A DNA stretch of 64,000 nucleotides from Nematostella vectensis. Its lineage: Eukaryota; Cnidaria; Anthozoa; Actiniaria; Edwardsiidae. The notes beneath the pieces were generated by a model. It was given only the letters and a program-made list of their open reading frames with translations, did no database searches and was not told where the DNA came from. Below, piece after piece: positions 35,897 through 47,582 of this stretch. The stretch is from the NCBI RefSeq assembly GCF_932526225.1, contig NC_064038.1:8989070-9053069 (forward strand), read 5' to 3'. Position numbers and translations under genes: made by a program. Every line of letters starts with the position of its first letter. The first letter of the stretch is position 1.

Positions 35897-38800
35897 CTAA
35901 CCCCTGAGAACAGGATGCTTGATCGTGACCTCACTGCCGGCGGAAATGATGGGGACTTGGTTCATGAGGTGGAACGATATCAGCTGATCGACGTTCTCAA
36001 AGACCTTGTCTCTCGTCCTGACCTGAAGAGTAGAATTCGGTGTCAAGTCAGGGAAGGGAACAGATGTGATGTGATAGAAGATGCGATAAGACTAAATTTT
36101 GGGCTTTTTCCCTCTAACAGAGAGACATTCGAAAAGCTCAACTAAACAAACCCCTTTTCAAATATCAGATTCCCAATCATGAATCTTGGCTTGGAATTTT
36201 AAATGGTCTACCAATAAAGACAACCTAACAAATGTGGGACACAACGTGTTCGCTTCTTGTTGACCAGAATTTCAACGAGAGCGGTATAAATACCACATAT
36301 AAAGAACAAAAAAGAAACATCGAGGAGAGCCATTCCTGAAATGCATTTGTCTGATACATCTTAACTGTTTAGTACGTTTTATCGAGAATCGTTTGCGATG
36401 AGCCAGTATCTCTGTTCACTGGCCTAACTTTAAAATTAAGACAACAAAACTTGGGTATAATTGAGCTCTAAGGCACTTATGAAACTATTTTCCTTGTCGG
36501 TTTTTTTTCGCCATCGACGCCATTCTCTTTAAGCCCCGTGCAAACTGCGCCAGCACCTGCCAGCATTGCTGGCGAATTCTTGCTCGACTGACCACAAGAC
36601 AAAGGAAATGTCACAAAGTCCATTTCCCATTTTGACATTTTCTTTGTCCTATAGTCAGTCAAGCGAAAATTCGCCAGCAATGCTGGCAGGTGCTGGCGCA
36701 GTTTGCACGGGGCTTAAGATATTGAGACGACACCTCAAGCGTACTTACACAGACCTGTAGCAGGCCTCGAAACATTGCGGGAGGGGGGGAGGGGATATGG
36801 AAACATTAAGAAAATATTGGGAGGGGGTCACGTGCCCCCCGTGCCCCCCCGTGCCCCCCCCCCCCTGCGACGGCCCTTTACACGTGGGAATTGTCACCAT
36901 TTTCAAGAGAGATTTTGACAATATAAGGTATTGTGAAAAGGTTATCGATTCGGTATACAGCATTCTGTGGCATACGTACCTGTCCTTGAGGGTCCACTAA
37001 AAGAAGATGCCGAGCCTGTTTGTCTTTGATCCCTGACAATACATATTGCCCGGGCTGGCTTTTGCTTTCTCGCACAAGGAAATCGCCTTCATCTTCTAGA
37101 AGCAGCTCAGCCTCGCCGCGCGAGATGGGACCATGGTACCAGTCCTTCTGAACCAGAGAGTCTGGGGGAGCTTGGGGCGGCAATGCATTTTGTACCTCTT
37201 CTGCAGATTAAAAGAAACTTTTTAACGGACGCTTGGAAACAACGCAAAAATCACTTAATCCCGTTAAGGCAAGAATATCTAGACAAGTGTTAAGACATCC
37301 TACTTCAACAATGTGTACTCTGCCATAAAAACACTTTATTAGCTTATTGAAACTTACTATTCTAAAATCTCCCTCCAAAAGTGTAATACATAGATTTAGG
37401 CACTGCCTAAAAGCGGAGCCAGCATGACTTTTTTTCAGCATAAACTTGTGTAGAACCTCCCTTCCCTGCACTTTCATTATGCATCATGTTCCACCACCGA
37501 CAAAAACGTCACCATATGTAAAACATATAAAGATTGCATGTTCTATAAATACTGCAATTATTATTAAAAGGTGTCCTCCAAATCCTCCTAGGGAATACCT
37601 AGAACAAATATGTTTTTTTGTTCTAGGTAAAAAAGTATTTATTGACATTACTAAGGATATCAATAACTAAACTGTACTTGATAGACAAGTAAAACAGCAA
37701 AATTAGCAAAATAAATTTATGCTTTGATTAACAGGGAAGGCTTTCAGGTGTGAAGGGAGGTCATATTTATTTTAAAATTAGGATCAATTAAAGTTCCTCA
37801 CAAAAAGCTGGGTGCTATTTTATTATCTTCAAAATTAAAAACAATAAACAAATACATATCAAATTCCTATACATTAATAAGTATATCAGCAAATCACACT
37901 ATCATAGTGGATTTGAGGTAAAAGTACTCATTCCCTGCCTGTACTGTCCAAATTCCTTTTACTTCTTTAAATTACTTTACTTAATTTGCAAAGATAGATC
38001 ATTTTCTTTCTCTTGTGTAAATATTAAAGTAATCAATTCAAATATTGGAAAAATACCTTTATTAAAGTCCATATAACCTTTCAGAGCTGATAGACTTTGT
38101 CAATTCTTTATATTTTCATCTTCCAAGTGGTATGTGGTTCATATGGACCCTATAAAACACGCGTTTGCGCGAATAACTCAAATCTGTAATATTGAGGTAT
38201 TTTGGTCAACCTTCGGAAAAAAGGCCGTGAACTGAAAGGCCCGGGTCCAGTCATTTGTGACGTAGATCGAGATGTCAACCATCATGAGGAAACATATACG
38301 CGTGCTAAACCGGTTCCCGTCTTCATGTCTTCTTAGTTATTGCTGAAGAACGTTGTGTGATTACAACTTTTACCGTCATGTTTATATCTCAACCTGGTTG
38401 TCAAATGATTATTTAACTTCAGGAAACAAATCTGCAAAATTTAGCAGATATTTTGTGGCATTGCTATCTCTGAATTTTAACGGGTTTAAGGAAAATACGT
38501 TGTTTCAGATTTTTCCGCCAAAACTTGGAATTATTCACTCTATTCAATCTCCTTTCGCGCGGCAAGGAAAATTTTCAAAGATCTGTAGAAAATTCAGACT
38601 TCAATCAAATTCAATTCCCTTTTCAGAATTTGAAAGTCTATCTATGCTTTGTTTTGGCTAGATTGATATAAGTGAAAGGTTTTAAGAACTTTAACCTTCT
38701 CTCTTGTGCTTTAGAATGTAACTTTACTAAGGGTGGATTAAAAGCACTCCAACATATTTGAAAAAAAATCTGAGTACATTATTTTATTATACAGTCAAGA

Positions 38801-41800
38801 ACCACATATAAGAACCTAGAATGAACCTGTTAACCTAAAATTATCAAATTAAAATCCTTTTTATAAGCATCTATTTAGCCTATAATTTGAAATAGGTTGA
38901 AATAGGAAAATTGATTTCTAAATACTTTTAAATATGATCTTAAGGGATCATTTAGGAGACCTGTTTTTGTTTTTTTATGATTAACTTACTACCTCAATTA
39001 CTTTACCATTAGTCATTGTAATAGCAAGAGACTATTTATGAACCTAAATGTCACTAACCACACATTATACAAGAACCTGTCAGGCTAACTTGGAAAAAAA
39101 CTAGGTTTTTTACTTTTATAACTCTGGTTCATTTTTTTTTAACATTTTTTCCCATTAAAATACTATCTTACTTTTTGTTACTTTATATGTGTTTATTTTT
39201 GGTGACCTATAGTAAATACCAATGCCTCTATGTACATCCTGCCCTGGGTCATGCCTCTTAGCCAGCAGCTTGTGTCTCAGCTTGATTTCAGAATCTCTGG
39301 CTGAGATTAACCTGAAGAAGTTTGGAGAAAAGCATTTAAGAAAAAAAACTGGTAATTTCCTTACAATACAAATATTATACCACAAAAACCTAATTCACAA
39401 AACCTAAAACTAAAAATAGGATACAAATATTATACCACAAAAACCTAATTCATAAAACCTAAAACTAAAAATAGTCCCAACTAAAATTTTCTAAAATGAT
39501 ACCCATTACAGAAAATGAACATATGAACTTTGCTGTCTCATAAAGCTCTATGATCTGATGAGCCAGAGGTTGAAAGAGCTTTCATAGGAGGAGCTGCAGA
39601 GGGAAAAACCATTGCTTTTGAGCAAATTGCTCCTCTACAAAAAAAGCTGTCTTGGCTTTCTATGAAACCTGAATTTTACTTTTGGACCACATTATAAAAT
39701 ATATAAATAAAAAAAAGTTTTTTAAGGTTTGTAAGAAAACATTGGGGTACCCAGGTTTATTGAAAATATTGTAGGTGTTATAAAAACAAGGCATATTATT
39801 TAAGGTAATAACAGATTCTCAATGTCCTAATATGTATGTGCACCTTTTTTTTTAAATCAAAACAGAATTCCAGAATAGTCAATTTAAATTTCAAGTGTTT
39901 ATCAAATATATGTTGTTTTTCACAAATTACTAATACTTAGGGTTTTAGGAGACCAGCTCTCAATTTCTTTAAGGTTTTAGGAAAACAGTTCTCTATTTCT
40001 TTCTCCAAAGAAAGCTGGAGTTTACCCAAGTAATTCATTTATGCCTTGCTCATCTTTGTGAGAATTTGACCAATCATTCATTGAAATGAATTAAAAATCA
40101 CTTTTGGTTTTATTTCTAGTATATCATAGCTGTCAACCCACCTTGGACAGAAATCTTGTAAAATCGGATGAAATACAGCAAATATGTGAAAAAAAAAAAC
40201 AAGAGAGCCAATGCGGATGAATACAGAGAATGTATGAACATTCTCACAAAAATTAGGTTTATGATTAGGTCCAAAATCTTCTGACAGAGTTGACAGCTCT
40301 GGTAACTTATATTCAATTCATTCATGAATAGTAGTTATAATTTTCCTATGATAGATGGTGAATGGCAGATTTAGAGATCGAATTTGATAAATACAGCCTA
40401 GAATATTTATTTCCTGAGGTAAGTACTTAAAGTAAATTAAATTCAACAATGAAAAGGTGTTCAAATTTTGAAAACAAAACAACTCCGGAAGATCATTCCG
40501 CTATGTACTTTAATACAATACGCTAACTTACCTACGTCTGCCACTTGCAGACGAGCACTTGTCGGAGAAGGTGTCCATAAAATTAGCATGTTTTTTCTTT
40601 CTTTATCTTGTGGCTTACTCTGACATTTCAGCTGACCTTGATTCGAGCACAAGACTTGACTCGTCAAAACTTTCAACCATGCTTTTACACAGTCTTTTGC
40701 AAATAATTAGACAAGTTCATATACGTGGTTAGCATTCCCACGGATGATTTTTTTCAAGCACTTCTTTTTCGACAATTCTTGGCTTTTCTACAGTCAGTTT
40801 TCGTGTGTTTTTGAGAGGGGCAGAAATACTCATCCGCCATATTGTTTTGCACGCTCTGGAGGCCTGTGCCGAGGCAGATCGCGGCTGGCTGGCTGGATGG
40901 ATGGCAGCTTGTGACAATGACGTCATTGACCAAAAAAACTGAGTCGCCTAGTTATAGACCATTTCTATACCTATGGGGCTCCGCGCGCGCCCTACGGCCG
41001 CGCTGGCTCCGCTATGATCCTAAAGTGAATAAATAGGAAGAGCAATACTCACTCAAACTCATCTTTTCCTTTTCAGCTTTTTTCTTGGCATATGGAACAG
41101 GTTTTGGCGGTGGCTTGGAGGCGACTGGTGGTGGAGGAGGTTTGCTTGTGAATTCTGGATGGGTGGACATAGGGGGAGGGGTTGGGAGAGGGTCATCAAA
41201 GGTTGCCCATCCAGTACCGTTTGAGACTTGACCTTACGGGTAGACAAAAAACAAAGGTCAGACAAACAGGCTTGATCCTGTTTAAATTCTAACTGAATAT
41301 CGAGCAATTTCCATAAATGGGCGTCCAAAATCTAGGCCGGAAAATCTTGTACAAGAACACGTCTGCATCAATAGTTTTGGTGATTTTAAAAACATAAACA
41401 TATCATGTAATCATGTGTGGTATTTTAATTGAAATATATTGATTCGGAAATGTAAAAAAATATTTTGAAATCTCCAAACCGCACTATTTTTCTAAATCAC
41501 ATTTCATTATTTCGATTTAAATAGTATTTCTTTAATTTTAACATATATCAAAAGCTATCGTTAACCATGGAAATTATCTTGGTACACATTTTTGGCCATG
41601 GGCTACTCAAAGTTCAAATTAATTCTCTCTTAATTTCTCACTGTTCTTTGATTTAGCCAGATTTTCAAATTTAAAACCTGAAATAAGACATGACAATTAT
41701 TCATAACAAGCGACAAAATGAATTTTGAAATAAGCACCCCACTCTAAAATTAATTTAAGTGCCTGGGGCGATAAAATGTGCATTCACGGTATATAATTGC

Positions 41801-44800
41801 CATGCATGTCGGATCCACAGATTTGTTTTTAATATTAACTTCCACCAGCCATACTGGTGTGCAAGGCACAACAGAGCTAGACACACACAAAAAGTGCCCC
41901 CGTGTGTGTATTGTTAGTTAGCACTGTCACAGAGGGTGGTCACTGCCAGAGGGTTTTTTGTATCCCCATTGGTTCTTTTACGTCACTTCGGTTCAGGTTA
42001 GTGTAGTGCAGCTTAAAGAGACGTGACCTCTGGTTTAGTGTCCTTATCCAAGATGACTGGAAACGCGGGAGAATATCTTCAACTTGTAACAGAAATTTGA
42101 ATCAAGGCATGAACTCAGAAAAATCCCTAATCACAGCCAGGATTCGACCCTGGCTGTGATTAGGCATTGAATGTGGTGAGAGACCGACGTGATAACACAT
42201 TAGGCCACCCATGCTTTCTCTAACTATCACCACTTACTTGCAGCTCCATTAGCAGGTTCTCCACCACTCACAGCACGCATGAATGACGAAGACCGCGTGG
42301 AAGCCACTGGAGCATGCACAGATGATGGCGAGCTAAACTGTGTTTCTGGGTTATGATACTCCGGTATATCATCGTCCATTAAGTTTTTAGGAGCATGCGT
42401 AGGTTGTGGTGGCGAGCTGAACCGGCTTTCTGGGTTGTGATATTCTGGTATATCGTCATCTCTAGAAAGGCTGTCCATTCTGGCAGGGAGCCTAGGGTCA
42501 GTGCTTGCTCCTGCTAGAGGGTTATTATAGAAGCCTAATCTGCCATCATCAGGGTCTTCAGGGTTATCATATATAGCGCCAGCAGCAAAGTCTAAACTTT
42601 CTCTTGGGTTAAGGTCAAGCCCTGAATCTACAAAAAGTAAACCATCAGCTGTTAATTAGGACACAAATTTAGAAGATGTTTGGACATAAAAATATAGGAT
42701 TTTTTCCATATATTCCCCCAAAATTTTACCTGGTCTGGCAAAAGGCACAGCATAACCGCTGCCTGGAATCTTTGGAAGTTCAGCATTTCGATAGCTATCT
42801 GCGCTATCATACAAGCCTGCTACTCCTTCATCTGAAGTTGAGCGCAGCTTGGCATAGCCTCCATCACTATTCCGTACAGGCGGAGGAACTTGGTAATCAG
42901 AGGGGGCCTGGGAAAATAGATGCAAAGGGCCATAAAATGAATGATAGCTCATCCCAAATGGGTGGACTTACTTGAGAAATTTTGAAACTTGGTACTTAAT
43001 TCCAATTCACATTCTTTGATGAATAAGTGTATAAAGTCTTCATTTTGAGCCATTGTAAGAAACAGTGTCAGGTAAATAACAGCATAGACTGCTACTGTAG
43101 GTAGGTATGACAAAAGTCAGGGCCACTGCGTGGGAGAAACTTAAACTCAACAGCTAGTATACAAGATTGGAAAACTTTTACTATTGGCCTGAAATGTTTT
43201 CATTAGATCATTACTTCATTTTGATGGTAGGAAAGGGGGAGAATTTATGGGTGCATATTTGAAAATTTAAGCTTTTTATGATTGGAGCTAATCAAAGAAA
43301 GTCTTATTAGAAGCTGATCACTAAAATAAGCATTCATGGTATCTAATGTACTGTCTATTGTGTATTAGTGCAGGAATCCCATACAATCTCTCAACATGCA
43401 ATGGGAGAATAACCCTTGATAGACTTTGCATGCCTAGACTTTAAAATAGCCTTCTGTGGCCACGCCCCATGAACCCATACATACAGAAAACAATACCGAA
43501 CCTGTCCAATAATGCAAAGTCAGTGCAATTTTCCATACCCTATTCTGCCTGGAGAAACCTGCGTCCTTGGGTTCAGAATAATCTCCAATTTCATTGTATT
43601 GAGGTTCACCTGGGTCATCAAATATTGAAGTCTCAGAAAACCTAAAACGAAAATGATGAAGCTGAGTTTTGCTGCTTGATATGCTTGAAACTGTATTACA
43701 AAGGTACAACTGTATACATAACTATTCCAAAGGTTTAACTCATTTTTTCATAACCCATGTTGGTTCATGGTCATAAAATAAAAAAAGGGAAATAAATCTA
43801 GAAAAAAAAACTTTCAAAATATGTAAATGACTATTTGTATCCAACATACTTTCCAGGAACTTCCATGGCTTGGGGTGGGTTTTGCAGAAACATTTTGAAA
43901 CGGATCTCAAATGCTTGCCCCACAGTGTTGATGACATCATAAGCCAACTCCCCTCCACAATCACACACGTGGCACGCTGAAAAAGACAACACTCTTTACA
44001 AACTGAGTGTAGCAAACAACAGGGATGTAGGGATGTTGCCTGTAGGGGTGTTATAAGGCTATGTGCACAGAGTTGGTGCCCATTTGTGTAACACTCATGT
44101 GAGCGTTGCCCTAAGGCACTGAGCGTCGCCCTGAGCATTGACCATGGTCCTAAGGCGTTGAGCGTTGCCCTGAGCGTTGACCTGAGCATTGACCTAAGCG
44201 TTGCCCTGAGCATTGACCTGCTGGAGCGTTGCCCTGAGCGTTGACCTGCGGAACGTTACCCTGAGCGTTGACCTGAGCAATGCTCAGGGCAATGCTCAGG
44301 TCAACGCTCAGGGCAATGCTCAGGTCAACGCTCAGGGCATCGCTCAGGGCAACGTTAGGGTAAAAATGAGAATAGCATTCAGTGTTGGTATCTTATGCTT
44401 GCTCAATATCCTGGGAATCCATGGAAATGGTGAGAGGGGTGTGTATAGAGAAGGATAAGCGTTGGATGTCCCAACAGTAATCTACTAATGAGAAGGGGGA
44501 GACACGTGAAATAGAATAAAATAAAGTTGCTAACATGTCAACAAGCCCTTTCCTAAATCTTAGCTATTAGGACTGTGCATCACATGCAAAATTTGTAAAA
44601 GGGCAACAGAATTAATATCTTACAATTTTTTTTACTATTTACAATTTTAAAATGTTATTACCTCTCCCATTCACTTCATCCTTTGCTACATATCCAACCA
44701 TGTTTACACAATCCTATAATAAGCAGAGACCAGCAACATTAATTTAAAAAAAAAAAACTTATTAACAATTACACACAATAATCTTTACCTACATGTATCC

Positions 44801-47171
44801 TCAGGTTAATACTGTATTAAATTGTATACCAAAAAAATGTTTGCTGATTGGCTACTCATTCTCTTGAAAAGCTGAATCACACATGTACATCAAAAAGGAG
44901 AATTTTATCATTTCCCTTTTTTAAAACTCTGCCTAAATACTGAACACAAGAACATTTTCTCGGAGTTATCAATCTTGTCAATATCTCGTTGATTTGTCAG
45001 ATCACATTTCTGTATAACGTTTCAATCTTACCTTCTCTCCACCACTTGCAAATGAGATTCCTTGCATATCATGATTGGCAATCCTACGCCCATTGTTCAT
45101 GTCCACCATTTTCATACCAGTAGCAGAAATAGTCAGGTTAACATTTGTCCCAGAGTGATTCATGTTGGGTGTTTCTAGAAAGAAGTTTGAGCAGCAACTA
45201 TAAGCAATTGTATACAATCATATTTCAATCATATACAATTCAGAAAAAACAACAGGTATCCATTGTTATAGGAACTTACCTCCAAGAATTCTTGATACAT
45301 TTTTATGGGGCTGGAAAACACAAGTTATAAAAGTTAGTGATAACATTTAGCATAAGTAAAATAGACAAGTCCATGACTAGCATTTTTAACAGCAAGGATT
45401 AGTTTACAAACTTAGTGATCAGGTTAATCTTCCTGACTTGAAGTGGCATTTTGGGAAAATGATGGTGCCAGATGGGAATACATCAAGTATGAGAGAATAC
45501 AGATAGACAGACAGACACAGGCAAAAAGGTGGTTTGGACAAATAGTAAGATGAACAGACAGAAGGAAACAAATGTGGAGCCTTGGGTTGTGCAGCAGATC
45601 ATTGATCCGTATTGCTTGTTCCTCTGACAACTAGGTTCTGGGTTCTGGGTTCAATTTTGAGTAATCCTAAGCTCTGATGGTTTTTCTCTGTCCCCACAAA
45701 AAACACACACACAAATTAGCCTTCTTTATAGGTTAGAACTGGTCATACAGTATGGTCACCGCATGATGAACCTTTATATTGAGAGCCTTGAATTTAACTT
45801 ATAGTAACTGTGCCATTATAAGTCAGTTCTTTAGTTGCAAGGAAGATAATTTAGATTGATTACTTAATTTTTTTCTAGGCTTCTGTAGGTAATCAGATTT
45901 GAAATACCTTTTTCCGTTTTGGAAGAGGATACCCTGCAGCCTCACAACAGCGCAAAATGGCCTCCCTGACATAAATGAAAAGGCATTGAAATTTCCTGAA
46001 TATTTCAGGTCTATATTATCACAACAGGGGCAGATCTAGGGGTGGGCCGAGCGGGCACTGGCATTTTCTGACATTTGGCTTAAAAATAACAGGGAATATA
46101 AGGAAAATCACGGAAGAACAACAAATCGGTCCCGCTTTCTTGAAACCCTTGCTTCGCCCCTCCCCCCTTTTGAAACTCCTGTGTCTGCCCCTGCAAAACA
46201 ACTGAATCTAGCAGTTCTGTGACTAAAAGATAATTTTGGGTACTAATTTTTAAATGATAAATGGTGAAAAAAAAGGGCCAGTGATGATAGAGCTATAAAT
46301 CGTCTGCATTGATGATTATTGTATGACTGATCCATATTCTCCTGCATTTGGAAGAAATATATTGACTTACAAGGAACCTTTCAGTTTTGCTAAACACATT
46401 TTCTTTCTGCACTAAAGGCGTTTCTCGAAATAGGTATTTATGGTACGAAATAGATATTTATGGTAATAAAGGACATTCCTTAGTGAGGATGTAGTAGATT
46501 ACTTATTTATAGCTGCATGGTTACAGCACCCCACTATTAACCAAATTATTGTCATGATGTATTATTATTAGGCTTCAAATGGGGTCAACTGACAGCTTTT
46601 AACAAAACGCTGAACACCATTATGACGGTTGGGAAAGTTATTAGACGATGACTTGCCAAGACATGTTAAACTACACATTAAAAGTTAGAGGTTTCTTGAT
46701 GACATCCGATCTTTTTAGGAAAACATCATCAATATCGCACTTCAAGTAACTAATTAAATAATTGTGTTGCAATAAGAAAGTACAGGTCGATCTTAATAAC
46801 AATATAATAGCATCAATAGGCACAAATGCGCTAGGCAACCAGCTACTAAATACTCAATTTACATGTTTCAAATTGTCTGATCTCTCACCTTGTGACTTGC
46901 TGACGCACTTCGTATGGCAACGTTCTCATGGACTTCTCGACGGATAAGCAACCGACATACTACAACGAAACAATATAAATATACTACGGACTGCTGAGGA
47001 AAGGATTTAAGGCTTTTTGGGACGTGATCAACGCACCTTTACGGCATAACAAACGCCGCCTTCTCGTAGACTTCCCTCCGAATGAAGCCACCCTCTATCA
47101 GGCTTATGGAGGAAACTTCCCGTCTTTGTCCATTCGTTGGATGGATCGTTGATTTTCTTCTTTCCAAACAT
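35897..47171 (-). CDS. SHC-like: SHC adaptor protein (PTB - linker - SH2), 14 exons
   Basis: Exons: 47171-47037, 46959-46889, 45965-45908, 45310-45280, 45174-45032, 44713-44662, 43976-43850, 43641-43539, 42907-42730, 42627-42238, 41232-41053, 40636-40532, 37200-36980, 36022-35897. All phases agree, giving 639 residues; the exon 11/12 boundary is the least certain. The PTB domain (about 35-200) has GVCYAVKYVGCLSVEKSMR, IANHDMQGISFASGG and VGQAFEIRFK. The SH2 domain (about 545-630) has WYHGPISR, FLVRES, GQYVLSG, HLLLVDPQGQ and VPIISAGSE. The linker carries Y-x-N sites at about Y279, Y319, Y333, Y362 and Y390 and a proline-rich stretch. SHC proteins couple activated receptor tyrosine kinases to Grb2/Ras. 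It starts just before the PTB, like the short vertebrate p46 isoform, and has no CH2 domain. The 3.3-kb intron 12 is the longest. Confidence 0.95.
36533..36713. mobile_element. 181-base foldback MITE flanked by TTAA
   Basis: Arms of about 60-70 bases (starting GCCCCGTGCAAACTGCGCC) are inverted copies, and TTAA occurs at both edges (36529-36532, 36714-36717), the target used by piggyBac-type elements. It lies in the last intron of the SHC gene. Its tips differ from those of the piggyBac copy at 47583. Confidence 0.75.
40128..40298. mobile_element. 171-base MITE with AGCTGTCAAC ends
   Basis: AGCTGTCAAC at the left is mirrored by GTTGACAGCT at the right. The CTGTCAAC core also forms the ends of the 50217-50580 element. 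It lies in intron 12 of the SHC gene and has no coding capacity. Confidence 0.5.
42130..42216 (-). repeat. tRNA-derived SINE head
   Basis: The minus strand has a pol III A-box-like GGTGGCCTAATGTG near 42208 and a good B box GGGTCGAATCC at about 42150, roughly 55 bases apart. The B box is set in a 15-base hairpin (CTAATCACAGCCAGG with its inverted copy). The body probably continues to the left towards about 41830, but I cannot fix the end. The head lies about 20 bases from the splice donor of SHC exon 10 (42238). Confidence 0.6.
44095..44360. repeat. TGAGCGTTGACC repeats arranged as a foldback
   Basis: Short 12-13 base units (TGAGCGTTGCCC / TGAGCATTGACC) run in one orientation up to about 44280 and then in the opposite orientation to about 44355. 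The transcript of this SHC intron could form a long hairpin centred on GAGCAATGCTC. Confidence 0.8.
46025..46193. mobile_element. 169-base hAT-like MITE
   Basis: The ends CAGGGGCAGA and TCTGCCCCTG are perfect inverted repeats of 10 bases with weaker similarity further in. CAGGGGC-type tips are common in hAT elements. An exact 8-base target duplication is not evident. It is in intron 2 of the SHC gene. Confidence 0.5.
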
Positions 47172-47582
47172 CGGGTTGTGGTTTTAATTCGTGCTGCCTC
47201 ACATTTTATATGACTAACGTAGCGTTGTATTGGAAGTGAAAGATTTTATGGATGTTATGAATTCCACAGGAAAAGAAATCATACACAGCATTCGAGGAGG
47301 AAGTTAGAAACAAGGAGAGTCCTTGAGATGTACGGTCAGCGGTTTATCGCGCACACATTCCAGTGAGCAGTGTGTGGGGTAGTCGTTTTTTTTTTTTTTT
47401 TTAAAGGGTTGATTCTATGACAGCTGGGGTTGCTCTTTACATATTCAGGGTTGCTTGCATATTTTTTGGGTCAGGCTTTTCTATTAGACATTGTATTTTA
47501 CAGGACTTCTGGGTATTTTTTTTAGGTGGCAATTTTTTAGGGGTATTTTCATATTTTCTGACAAGCATCCCTATCACTTTAA

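Noticed and set aside
35915-36145. 76-codon plus-strand frame with a protein-like composition
   Set aside because: It is the antisense of the last SHC exon, whose minus-strand reading (VFENVDQLISFHLMNQ, VPIISAGSE) is an unmistakable SH2 end.
38353-38661. 102-codon plus-strand frame in SHC intron 12
   Set aside because: No motif or splice context; AT-rich intron sequence.
39550-39600. CTGATGAG...TTGAAAGAGC flanked by AAAGCTCT/AGAGCTTT, resembling a hammerhead core in SHC intron 12
   Set aside because: There is no room for a stem I hairpin between the cleavage position and CTGATGA, and stem II has three pairs at most. Chance is the simplest explanation.
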